The notes under the pieces: model-generated
The model's input: only the letters and a program-made list of their open reading frames with translations
Databases searched by the model: none
Told to the model about the DNA's origin: nothing
Program-made: the position numbers and the translations under genes
In this document: positions 55,149-63,180 of the stretch, piece after piece
Layout of the letters: each line of letters opens with the position of its first letter
Position numbering within the stretch: the stretch's first letter is position 1
Assembly (NCBI GenBank): GCA_039930465.1
Contig: JBDTTU010000003.1
Coordinates: 1 to 64,000 of the forward strand
Direction of reading: 5' to 3'
Source: LMDS01 sp039930465
GTDB lineage: Bacteria; Pseudomonadota; Gammaproteobacteria; Burkholderiales; Burkholderiaceae_C
DNA length: 64,000 nucleotides

Positions 55149-55871
55149 ATGCCTGTTCCTCCGCGCCGCCCTTCTTCGCCTCGTGCGCCCGCGAACGTGC
55201 CGGCGCTTCCGGTGACCGAAGCCGAACTCGAAGAGTTGCAGGCCTTGCTCGACCGCGTGCCTGCGCCGCTCGAAGCGCTCGACGTGAGCATGCTCGACGG
55301 TTTTTTGTGCGGTGTGCTGGTGCAGCCGCAGTGGGTGGCGGTGTCGCGCTGGTTGCCCTTCGTCACCGACGTCGACGGGCGCGCGCTGCCGCCGCGCTTC
55401 GAGACGACCCGTTTGCACCCGCTCGTATTGCGCCGCCACGCCGAGCTGAACGATGCGATCAACCGCCGCCAGTGGTTCGACCCCTGGGTGTTCGAACTGA
55501 ATGGTGATTCGGCGGATGCCAACGACGACGAGTTCGACGAAGGCGCACCTGCGGAAGTCGATGCCGTGTACCCGTGGGTCGCCGGTTTCGCGACCGCGCT
55601 CGAGCACTTCCCCGCGCTGATGGCCGGTGATGCGAAAGAGCTGACCGAACCGCTGGCACTGTTGTACCGCCATCTGGCCGCCGACGATCTGGAAGATGCC
55701 GACGAGCTGCTGGCCGAGATCGAATCGCTGGAGCCGCCGGCCGACCTGAGCGAAGCGGTTGAGGGGCTGGTGCAGGCCACGCTGCTGCTGGCCGACATCA
55801 CGCGGCCGCTGCCCGGTGCGCTGGGCACGGCAGGCAGGCCACGCCGCCCGGCGCCACCGCGGCGCCGTTGA
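55149..55871 (+). CDS. UPF0149 family protein (YecA/YgfB-like)
   Basis: A 240-aa protein of the UPF0149 family. The core shows LLDRVPAPLEALDVSMLDGFLCGVLVQP (positions 55248-55328), ending with an acidic helical region (YRHLAADDLEDADELLAEIES). The C-terminus is basic and Pro-rich rather than the SEC-C zinc motif of YecA. The family role is not established. It converges on priA with a 1-nt gap. Confidence 0.82.
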   Translation: MPVPPRRPSSPRAPANVPALPVTEAELEELQALLDRVPAPLEALDVSMLDGFLCGVLVQPQWVAVSRWLPFVTDVDGRALPPRFETTRLHPLVLRRHAELNDAINRRQWFDPWVFELNGDSADANDDEFDEGAPAEVDAVYPWVAGFATALEHFPALMAGDAKELTEPLALLYRHLAADDLEDADELLAEIESLEPPADLSEAVEGLVQATLLLADITRPLPGALGTAGRPRRPAPPRRR

Positions 55872-55872
55872 T

Positions 55873-57957
55873 TCAGATCGACAGCGGGTCCACGTCCACA
55901 GCCCAGCGCAAGACCTTCGCCGCCGCGCCCTTGTCGGCCGCGCGCGCCCGCCGCGTTTCATGCAGGGCCGCGAGCCACAGCGCCAGAAAGCGCTGCAAGG
56001 CCACGCGCGAGGTCGATTCCACCAGCATCTGCATGCGTTCCACGTTGGCCACGCGCGCCACGCCGAGGGGCACCGGCGGGTACATCGTCACCGCATCAAA
56101 GCCGGGCAGGGTCGCGGCCAGTTCGGCGGCCGCCTGCAAAAAGGCGCGCGCAGCCTCGGGGGTGCGTGCATCGGCACGCAGGATCGCCAGGTGCGAAAAC
56201 GGCGGCAGGCCGGCCATCTCGCGCTCCTTCAGCTGGCTCGCCGCGAAAGCGTCGAAGTCGTGCTTTCGCAAGGCTTCGTAGAGCGCATGGCGCGGGTGCC
56301 AGGTCTGCACCCACATCTCGCTGCGCTCGGCCTGTTCGGCGTCGCGCCCGGCGCGGCCGGCGGCCTGCATCAGCAGCGCGAACAGGCGTTCGGGCGCGCG
56401 AAAGTCGCTGCTGAAGAGCGAGGTGTCCGGGTTCACCGCGGCCACGAGCGTGATGCGCCGGAAGTCGTGGCCCTTGGTCACCATCTGCGTGCCGACCAGC
56501 ACGTCGACATCGCCCGCATGCACGGCGCCGAGCTGGGCTTCGAGCGCGCCCTTCAGGCGCGTGCTGTCGGCGTCGATGCGGGCGATGCGCGCCGGCTGGC
56601 CGTCGGCACCGAGCAGCGTTTGCGCCAGCTGTTCTTCGAGCCGCTCGGTGCCGCGGCCAAGCGGCGCGATGTCGAGGTTGCCGCACTCCGGGCAAGCGCG
56701 TGGCACCCGCTCGGTGAAGCCGCAATGGTGGCAGCGCAGCGTGCGGTCCAGCTTGTGGAACACGCGCCAGGCGCTGCAGTGCGGGCAGCCGCTCTTCCAG
56801 CCGCAATCACCGCAGTGCAACACCGGCGCATAACCACGCCGGTTCAGGAACACCAGGCTCTGTTCACCCCGGCCGATGCGCTGCTGCAGCGCGGCCAACA
56901 GTGGCGGCGACAACGCGGTGGTCACGCCCTTGCTCTTTGGCAGCAGGTTCATGTCGACCAGCCTGACAGTCGGGAACGCGCCGCCGCCAATGCGCGCTGG
57001 CAGCGCCAGGCGCTGGTAGCGCCCTTCGTTGGCGCGCTGCCAGGTTTCGAGCGACGGTGTGGCCGAGCCGAGCAACACCGTCGCCGATTCGAGCTTGCCG
57101 CGGTACACCGCCAGATCGCGTGCCGAATAACGCGCGCCTTCCTGCTGCTTGTACGACGGGTCGTGCTCTTCGTCGACCACGATCAGGCCGAGCCGCGGCA
57201 TCGACGCGAACACCGCCAGCCGCGTGCCCAACACCAGGTCGGCTAGGCCCAGGTGCGCGGCGAGCCAGCTGCGCAGGCGCTGCGCAGGAGTCAACCCGCT
57301 GTGCAAGGACACGATGTGGCGGCCGGCAAAACGCTCGGTGAAGCGCGCTTCGAGCTGTGGCGTGAGGTTGATCTCGGGCACCAGCACCAGCGCTTGTCGG
57401 CCGGCGGCCAATGCGCGGGCCGCCGCACCGAGGTAGACCTCGGTCTTGCCACTGCCGGTCACGCCGTGCAGCAGCACGGTGTTCGCTCCCTGGCCTGACC
57501 CGATCTGCGCGAGTGCGCCGGCCTGCGCTTCGTTCAGCGGCGGCGCTTCGGTCTCGGTGGCGCCGGCCGGGCGCGCGGCGAGCGCCTTGTGCAGTTTGCG
57601 GATGCGGTTGGCGAGCTGCGCGTCGTCGAGCTTGCGCAGTTCCGGCGGCAGCACCGACAGCGCCACTTCGCCCACGCTGCGTTGGTAGTAAGCAGATGCA
57701 AATTCGACGAGTTCGAGCCAGGCGGCGTTCAACGGCGGAAGCGATGGGCGCGCACTTGAAACCGGCCTCAGGTCGGCCGCCGCTGTGTCGCCGGGCTCGC
57801 CAGGCCACACCAGGCCGGGCACTTCGCGCCGACCAAAAGGTACGCTCACCAATGTGCCGGGCGAGAGCATGCGCTCACTGATGTAGTCGAGCGGCCCGGT
57901 CAGGCCGGTGTGCTGCGGTGCATCGACGGCGACCCGAAGCCGAATCGTTTCAGCCAC
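55873..57957 (-). CDS. priA: Primosomal protein N' (replication restart helicase PriA)
   Basis: A 3'-5' DNA helicase that reloads the replisome at stalled forks; 694 aa, slightly short for the family. The N-terminal DNA-binding domain (RVAVDAPQHTGLTGPLDY) is followed by Walker A GVTGSGKTEVY, the DEEHD box (VVDEEHDPSYKQQEG) and SATPSLETW. Two zinc sites are seen in CGDCGWKSGCPHCS and CHHCGFTERVPRACPECGN. RGTERLEEQLAQ and QMVTKGHDF mark the C-terminal helicase lobe. The start is GTG at 57957 with a poor ribosome site. It is last of a minus-strand group and is separated from hemE by 372 nt. Confidence 0.95.
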   Translation of the reverse strand: MAETIRLRVAVDAPQHTGLTGPLDYISERMLSPGTLVSVPFGRREVPGLVWPGEPGDTAAADLRPVSSARPSLPPLNAAWLELVEFASAYYQRSVGEVALSVLPPELRKLDDAQLANRIRKLHKALAARPAGATETEAPPLNEAQAGALAQIGSGQGANTVLLHGVTGSGKTEVYLGAAARALAAGRQALVLVPEINLTPQLEARFTERFAGRHIVSLHSGLTPAQRLRSWLAAHLGLADLVLGTRLAVFASMPRLGLIVVDEEHDPSYKQQEGARYSARDLAVYRGKLESATVLLGSATPSLETWQRANEGRYQRLALPARIGGGAFPTVRLVDMNLLPKSKGVTTALSPPLLAALQQRIGRGEQSLVFLNRRGYAPVLHCGDCGWKSGCPHCSAWRVFHKLDRTLRCHHCGFTERVPRACPECGNLDIAPLGRGTERLEEQLAQTLLGADGQPARIARIDADSTRLKGALEAQLGAVHAGDVDVLVGTQMVTKGHDFRRITLVAAVNPDTSLFSSDFRAPERLFALLMQAAGRAGRDAEQAERSEMWVQTWHPRHALYEALRKHDFDAFAASQLKEREMAGLPPFSHLAILRADARTPEAARAFLQAAAELAATLPGFDAVTMYPPVPLGVARVANVERMQMLVESTSRVALQRFLALWLAALHETRRARAADKGAAAKVLRWAVDVDPLSI

Positions 57958-58329
57958 GGCAGCGCCCGAGATAGTTATCGCTCAAAGCTAAAAGATCCTG
58001 CAAGGACGACCGGTAAGTTGATGATTTTGAACAGCTTTTGAAATTCTCCACTCATTCTGTGGATAACTTTGTGCGTAACTCACCCTGAATGACCGCAAAC
58101 GCTTGCTGCGCTTGGGATCGGAAAGGATTGCCCGCTTTCGGGGCATCGACCGACTTTCAATGAAATCAACAACTTGGCGCAGCTTGGTGAAATCTGCATG
58201 CTGCATCGCAACAGCCTCTTGTGCGAGACGCGTGGGGTCAGCTTTTGGGGATAAGTCAAGCCCTGAGCGCTCACTTACCTGCAAGTTGTCGGTATTTGCA
58301 GGTTGTCGGATTTCGGCGGGGCTTCGGCC
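57958..58329. other. Intergenic region priA-hemE with a weak ORF and one DnaA-box-like site
   Basis: This 372-nt stretch is less GC-rich than its surroundings. A minus-strand frame (57988-58206 from ATG, or to 58284 from TTG) would encode a basic 72-98 aa protein (HADFTKLRQVVDFIESRSM, RAILSDPKRSKRLRSFRVSY), but its codons lack the G/C third-position bias of real genes here and I recognise no family. A perfect TTATCCACA lies at 58058-58066 (minus), and a one-mismatch copy (TTATCCCCA) at about 58246-58254. I cannot decide whether this is a small transferred gene or non-coding. Confidence 0.35.
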
Positions 58330-59421
58330 TCACCGTCGCTGGCGAATACGGCGCGAGACCTCGTGCACGGTGTCGACGAGCACCGACACATTCTCAGGCG
58401 GCGTGTGCTGGCTGATGCCGTGGCCGAGGTTGAAGATGTGGCCAGCGACGCTGCCGTCGGCGTTCGTCGGCGGGCCGAAGCTCTCGAGCGTGCGTGTCAC
58501 TTCGGCACGAATCTGGTCCGGGCCGGCGAACAGCACGTTCGGGTCGATGTTGCCCTGCAGCGCCACGCGGTGGCCCACACGCGCGCGCGCGGCGCCGAGG
58601 TTCATGGTCCAGTCCAGCCCCACCACGTCGGGGTTCAGGTCGGCAATCTGGTCGAGCCACAATCCGCCGCCCTTGGTGAACACGATGTGCGGAATGCGCT
58701 GGCCTTCGTGTTCGCGCTTCAGCCGCTGCAACACACGCTGGGTGTACGCCAGGTTGAAGGCCTGGAACGCGCCGTCGGCGAGCACGCCACCCCAGCTGTC
58801 GAAGATCATCACGGCCTGCGCGCCGGCTTCGATCTGTGCGTTCAGGTACAGCGCGACCGCATCGGCGTTGACGGCGAGCATGCGGTGCATCAGGTCGGGC
58901 CGGCTGTAGAGCATGGTCTTGACCAGGCGGTAGTCGTCGGAGCCGGCGCCTTCGACCATGTAGCAGGCCAGCGTCCACGGGCTGCCCGAAAAACCGATCA
59001 GCGGCACGCGGCCGTTCAGCGCGCGGCGGATCGACGTGACGGCGTCGAACACGTAGCGCAGCTTGTCCATGTCGGGCACTTCGAGCTTGGCGACCGCGGC
59101 TTCGTCACGCACCGGGTGCGCGAATTTCGGGCCTTCGCCGAGCGCGAAAGACAGGCCCAGGCCCATCGCGTCAGGCACGGTCAGGATGTCGCTGAACAAG
59201 ATCGCAGCGTCGAGCGCATAACGCTTGAGCGGCTGCAGCGTCACCTCGGTGGCGTAGTCGGTGTTGGTCGCCAGGCCCATGAAACTGCCGGCTTTCGCGC
59301 GCGTGGCGCGGTATTCCGGCAAGTAGCGGCCGGCCTGGCGCATCAGCCAGACGGGGGTGTGCTCGGTGGGCTGGCGCAGGCAGGCGCGCAGAAAGCTGTC
59401 GTTTTGAAGCGGTGCGTACAT
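58330..59421 (-). CDS. hemE: Uroporphyrinogen decarboxylase
   Basis: Converts uroporphyrinogen III to coproporphyrinogen III in haem synthesis; 363 aa, full length. The N-terminal signature PVWLMRQAGRYLPEYR is intact, with the substrate Arg residues, followed by ILFSDILTVPDAMG with the catalytic Asp, GFSGSPWTLACYMVEG and the C-terminal ALQGNIDPNVL and FNLGHGISQHTPPENV. ATG at 59421 (MYAPLQND) is preferred over a start five codons upstream. Confidence 0.96.
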   Translation of the reverse strand: MYAPLQNDSFLRACLRQPTEHTPVWLMRQAGRYLPEYRATRAKAGSFMGLATNTDYATEVTLQPLKRYALDAAILFSDILTVPDAMGLGLSFALGEGPKFAHPVRDEAAVAKLEVPDMDKLRYVFDAVTSIRRALNGRVPLIGFSGSPWTLACYMVEGAGSDDYRLVKTMLYSRPDLMHRMLAVNADAVALYLNAQIEAGAQAVMIFDSWGGVLADGAFQAFNLAYTQRVLQRLKREHEGQRIPHIVFTKGGGLWLDQIADLNPDVVGLDWTMNLGAARARVGHRVALQGNIDPNVLFAGPDQIRAEVTRTLESFGPPTNADGSVAGHIFNLGHGISQHTPPENVSVLVDTVHEVSRRIRQRR

Positions 59422-59510
59422 GGGGCATTGTCGCAAAGGCGTTGGGGTGACTGCTGCGGCGCTTTCGGCATGCCCGCGCCGATAATCGGCGCTCCAACCA
59501 GGAGGCCGCC

Positions 59511-60431
59511 ATGCTCGCTCAAGACATTCTCGCCACCATCGGCAACACGCCGCACATTCGCATCAACCGCCTTTTCGGCAACAGCCACAGCGTCTACGTG
59601 AAGAGCGAACGCTCGAACCCGGGGGGTTCGATCAAGGACCGGATTGCGCTGTCGATGATCGAAGTGGCCGAAGCTTCGGGTGCGCTCAAAGCTGGCGGCA
59701 CGATCATCGAGCCCACTTCGGGCAACACCGGCGTGGGTCTCGCGATGGTGGCGGCCGTGAAGGGCTACAAGCTGGTGCTGGTGATGCCCGACAGCATGAG
59801 CGTCGAGCGCCGCCGCCTGATGCTCGCCTACGGCGCGAGTTTCGTGCTCACGCCGCGCGAAAAAGGCATGAAGGGCTCGATCGCCCGCGCGATGGAACTG
59901 GTTGCGGAAACCCCGAACTCCTGGATGCCGCAGCAGTTCGAGAACCCGGCCAACATCGACGTGCACGTGCGCACCACGGCACAGGAGATCGCGGCCGATT
60001 TCCCGAGCGGTATCGACGCATTGATCACCGGCGTGGGCACCGGCGGCCACCTGACCGGCTGCGCGCAGGTGCTCAAGGCCATGTGGCCCAAGCTGAAGGT
60101 CTACGCGGTCGAACCCACCGCCTCGCCGGTGATCAGCGGCGGCGCACCCAGCCCGCACCCGATCCAGGGCATCGGCGCCGGCTTCATCCCGAAGAACCTT
60201 CGCACCGAGTTGCTCGACGGCGTGATCCAGGTCGAAGCCGAAGCGGCGCGTGAAATGGCGCGGCGCTGCGCGCGCGAAGAAGGCATCCTGGTCGGCATCT
60301 CGTCGGGCGCCACGCTGGCGGCCATCGCGCAGAAACTGCCTGATCTCGCGAACGGAGCGACCGTGCTGGGCTTCAACTACGACACCGGCGAGCGCTATCT
60401 CTCGATCGAAGGATTTCTTCCGAACGAATGA
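59511..60431 (+). CDS. cysK: Cysteine synthase
   Basis: PLP-dependent O-acetylserine sulfhydrylase, the last step of cysteine synthesis; 306 aa. The PLP Lys is residue 42 in NPGGSIKDR, and IEPTSGNTGVGLAMVAA, VMPDSMSVERR, the phosphate-binding GVGTGGHLTGCAQVLK and GISSGATLAA are all present. CysK and CysM cannot be separated with certainty by eye. The start of creB overlaps its stop (ATGA), so it is coupled to the two-component genes. Confidence 0.92.
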   Translation: MLAQDILATIGNTPHIRINRLFGNSHSVYVKSERSNPGGSIKDRIALSMIEVAEASGALKAGGTIIEPTSGNTGVGLAMVAAVKGYKLVLVMPDSMSVERRRLMLAYGASFVLTPREKGMKGSIARAMELVAETPNSWMPQQFENPANIDVHVRTTAQEIAADFPSGIDALITGVGTGGHLTGCAQVLKAMWPKLKVYAVEPTASPVISGGAPSPHPIQGIGAGFIPKNLRTELLDGVIQVEAEAAREMARRCAREEGILVGISSGATLAAIAQKLPDLANGATVLGFNYDTGERYLSIEGFLPNE

Positions 60432-61150
60432 AACCGCGCATCCTGATTGTCGAAGACGAACCGGGCATCGCCGACACGCTGCAATACGCGCTGCGCACCG
60501 AAGGTTTCGAGCCGGTGTGCTGTGCCACCGGCGAAGAAGCGCTGGCTTCGGCGCATGCCGAGCCGCCAGCGCTGGTGATCCTCGACGTCGGCTTGCCCGA
60601 CACCAGCGGCTTCGAGGTGTTCAAGCGGCTGCGCGCCAGCAGCGATGTGCCGGTGGTGTTTCTCACGGCGCGCAGCGACGAGATCGACCGAGTGGTCGGC
60701 CTGGAACTGGGCGCCGACGACTACATCAACAAGCCGTTTTCGCCACGTGAGCTGGTGGCCCGGGTGCGGGGCATTCTGCGGCGTTCATCGAAGAGCGCCG
60801 TGCCGGCGGGCAGCGCGGTGCCGGCGCCGACCGTGCTGCCAGTGCACGTCGACGAAGGGCGCCGCCAGATTCGTTTCTATGGCCGTGCGCTCGAACTTTC
60901 ACGCTATGAGTTCGGCCTGCTGCAGACGCTCGCCTCGCGCCCCGGCCACGTGTTCTCGCGCGACGCCTTGCTCGACCGGGTCTGGGGCGACGCGACCGAA
61001 AGCCTCGACCGCACGGTCGACGCCCACGTGAAGACGCTGCGCGCGAAGATGAAGCTCGTCGCGCCGGCGCTGGAGCCGATTCGCACGCACCGTGGCAGCG
61101 GCTACGCGCTGGCTGAAGATCTGCCTGCCACTTTGCCTTCGCCCGCTTGA
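60428..61150 (+). CDS. creB: OmpR-type response regulator, CreB-like
   Basis: A 240-aa DNA-binding response regulator. The receiver domain has the acidic pair in LIVEDEPGIAD, the phospho-acceptor Asp53 in LVILDVGLPDTSG and Lys102 in DDYINKPFSPREL. The C-terminal winged helix shows ELSRYEFGLLQTLASRPGHVFSRDALLDRVW and TVDAHVKTLRAKMKLVAP (positions 60893-61066). Pairing with a CreC-type kinase in the next gene supports the CreB name; in other bacteria CreBC responds to carbon source or cell-wall stress. Confidence 0.9.
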   Translation: MKPRILIVEDEPGIADTLQYALRTEGFEPVCCATGEEALASAHAEPPALVILDVGLPDTSGFEVFKRLRASSDVPVVFLTARSDEIDRVVGLELGADDYINKPFSPRELVARVRGILRRSSKSAVPAGSAVPAPTVLPVHVDEGRRQIRFYGRALELSRYEFGLLQTLASRPGHVFSRDALLDRVWGDATESLDRTVDAHVKTLRAKMKLVAPALEPIRTHRGSGYALAEDLPATLPSPA

Positions 61151-62601
61151 GCAAACGCACACGCATCTTCATCGGCATCCTGCTCGCCTATGCGCTCGGC
61201 GTCGGCGTGTTGATGTACCGCCAGCTCGGCGACATCGACCCGCGCTACCGCGAATCGGCCGAAGAGTCGCTGGTCGAAACTGCGCAACTGCTCGCGGTCT
61301 TGGTCGAAGGCGCGTCGCACGACGGCGCGCTGCAGACCGAAACACTCGGGCCCCTGTTCCAGTCGCTTTACGCACGCCGCTTCACGGCCGACATCTTCGG
61401 CCTTGAGAAAACCCGCGTCGAGCTGCGCCTGACGGTGGTCGACCGAACCGGCCAGGTCGTCTTCGATTCGATGAACCGCCACCTCGGCGCCGACCACTCG
61501 CAGTGGCACGACATCCACCTCGCGCTGCAGGGCGAGTACGGCGCGCGCACCAGCCGCGATGTCGACGGCGACCCCAAAACATCGGTGATGTTCGTGGCTG
61601 CGCCGGTGCGTGACCGGGCCGCAGGCGGCGACCGCATCATTGGTGCCGTCAGCGTCGGCAAGCCGGTGCAGAGCTTCGGCCAGTTCGTCGAAGCGGCGCG
61701 GCGCAAGACGCTGCTGGTCGGTGCGACTTCGGTGGTTGCGGTGCTGCTGCTCGCGGTCATTCTGTCGGTGTGGCTGGTGCGGCCGTTCGGCCTGATTGCC
61801 GACTACGTGCGCTACGTGCGCGCGCAACGCAGCATCAGCCTGCCGCGCCTGGGCCGGCGTGCACTCGGCGCGCTCGGTGCGGCTTACGACGAAATGCGCG
61901 ACGCGCTCGCCGGCCGCAACTACGTGGCCGACTACGTGCAGACGCTGACGCACGAAGTGAAGAGCCCGCTCTCGGCGATTCGCGGCGCGGCCGAGCTGCT
62001 CCAGGAGCCGATGGCCGACGCCGACCGTGCCCGCTTCAGCGCCAACATCGTGCGCGAGACACAGCGCATCCAGGAGCTGGTGGACCGCATGATGGAGCTG
62101 ACCGCGCTCGAATCACGCCGCAGCCTCGACGAGACGGCGCCGATCGCGCTGCGCTCCGTGCTCGAAGAGCTGGCCGTGAGCGCGCAGGCCACCGGCGCGG
62201 CGCGCGGCGTGGCGGTCGAGCTCGTGGCGGGCGATGACGCCACGGTCGAAGGTGATGCCTTCCTGCTGCGCCGCGCACTGGCCAACCTGATCGACAACGC
62301 GCTCGACTTCTCACCCGCCAACGCGGCCATCACACTCACGCTGGCCGTGCACCCGCGCAGTGTCGACCTGAGCGTGCGTGATCACGGCCCCGGCATTCCC
62401 GACTACGCCGAAGACAAGGTGTTCGAGAAGTTCTATTCGCTGGCGCGACCGCACTCGCGCAAGAAGAGCACGGGCCTCGGCTTGCCGTTCGTGAAAGAGA
62501 TCGCCGAGTTGCACCATGGCCGCGTGACGCTGAAGAACGCGCCGGAAGGTGGCGGGGCCGTGGCCACGCTGTCGTTGCCGCGCGCGGCGCCTGGCCCCTG
62601 A
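61147..62601 (+). CDS. creC: Sensor histidine kinase, CreC-like
   Basis: A 484-aa inner-membrane kinase partner of CreB. Two helices (about residues 5-22 and 190-212) flank a periplasmic sensor part that includes VDRTGQVVFDSMNRHLGADHSQW and VSVGKPVQSFGQFVE. HAMP, then the phospho-acceptor His269 in LTHEVKSPLSAIRGAAELL, and the ATPase motifs ALANLIDNALDFSP, VRDHGPGIPDYAEDKVFEKFYSL and STGLGLPFVKEIAELHHG are complete. The TTG start overlaps the creB stop (TTGA). Confidence 0.9.
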   Translation: MSKRTRIFIGILLAYALGVGVLMYRQLGDIDPRYRESAEESLVETAQLLAVLVEGASHDGALQTETLGPLFQSLYARRFTADIFGLEKTRVELRLTVVDRTGQVVFDSMNRHLGADHSQWHDIHLALQGEYGARTSRDVDGDPKTSVMFVAAPVRDRAAGGDRIIGAVSVGKPVQSFGQFVEAARRKTLLVGATSVVAVLLLAVILSVWLVRPFGLIADYVRYVRAQRSISLPRLGRRALGALGAAYDEMRDALAGRNYVADYVQTLTHEVKSPLSAIRGAAELLQEPMADADRARFSANIVRETQRIQELVDRMMELTALESRRSLDETAPIALRSVLEELAVSAQATGAARGVAVELVAGDDATVEGDAFLLRRALANLIDNALDFSPANAAITLTLAVHPRSVDLSVRDHGPGIPDYAEDKVFEKFYSLARPHSRKKSTGLGLPFVKEIAELHHGRVTLKNAPEGGGAVATLSLPRAAPGP

Positions 62602-62607
62602 AGCGGT

Positions 62608-63180
62608 TCAGCGCAAGGCCGCAGCGGCCGGGCCGCTGAAGTCGTCCGGCATCGGCAGCCCGGCTTTCACTGCCTTCGCGCGCGCTGCCGCGTGGTTCAT
62701 GTCGGCCGGAATGAATTGTGTGGGTTTGCCACGCTGCTGCGCCACCAGCAGTTCGTCGCGCGCCACCTCGCCGCCACCGATCGCCACCAGCCGGTCGCTG
62801 CAGTCGACGATCGCCTGAGAGGTGGGCGACAACCGGGTCGTGCCCTTGATGAAACCACCCCAGCTGTCGTCTTCCGCCTCGAACACCGTGTCGACGAAAG
62901 CCGACATCAACACGCCGTTGGCACGGGCCTGCGTCGAGACGATGCCGGTGGTCTCGAAGCCGAGGCGTTGGGCCAGCGGGTAGACGGCGCCGATGCCGTC
63001 GGGCGTGGCGCCGATGTTCACGAGCGTGGTGCTTGGGTCGGCTTCGTTCAGCACCAGCACGGCGTGCGCGATCATCACCGCCTCGTCTTCGTAGCCCGAG
63101 CCGGAGTAGCCGAGAAAGGTCAGCACGCTCTTGCCGCGCGCGGCGAAATACTGGCGCGCCGCTTCGGCGCCGTCAAGCAC
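62608..63180 (-). CDS. Rossmann-fold protein, SLOG-like
   Basis: A 190-aa protein, not firmly recognised. It has LTFLGYSGSGYEDEAVMIAHAV at the start and DRLVAIGGGEVARDELLVAQQRGKP near the end, a layout reminiscent of SLOG/LOG nucleotide-binding proteins, where a GGG/GGxGT loop is followed by a conserved Glu. The GTG start at 63180 overlaps the end of the amidohydrolase gene by 8 nt, so the two are coupled. The reaction is unknown. Confidence 0.6.
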   Translation of the reverse strand: MLDGAEAARQYFAARGKSVLTFLGYSGSGYEDEAVMIAHAVLVLNEADPSTTLVNIGATPDGIGAVYPLAQRLGFETTGIVSTQARANGVLMSAFVDTVFEAEDDSWGGFIKGTTRLSPTSQAIVDCSDRLVAIGGGEVARDELLVAQQRGKPTQFIPADMNHAAARAKAVKAGLPMPDDFSGPAAAALR

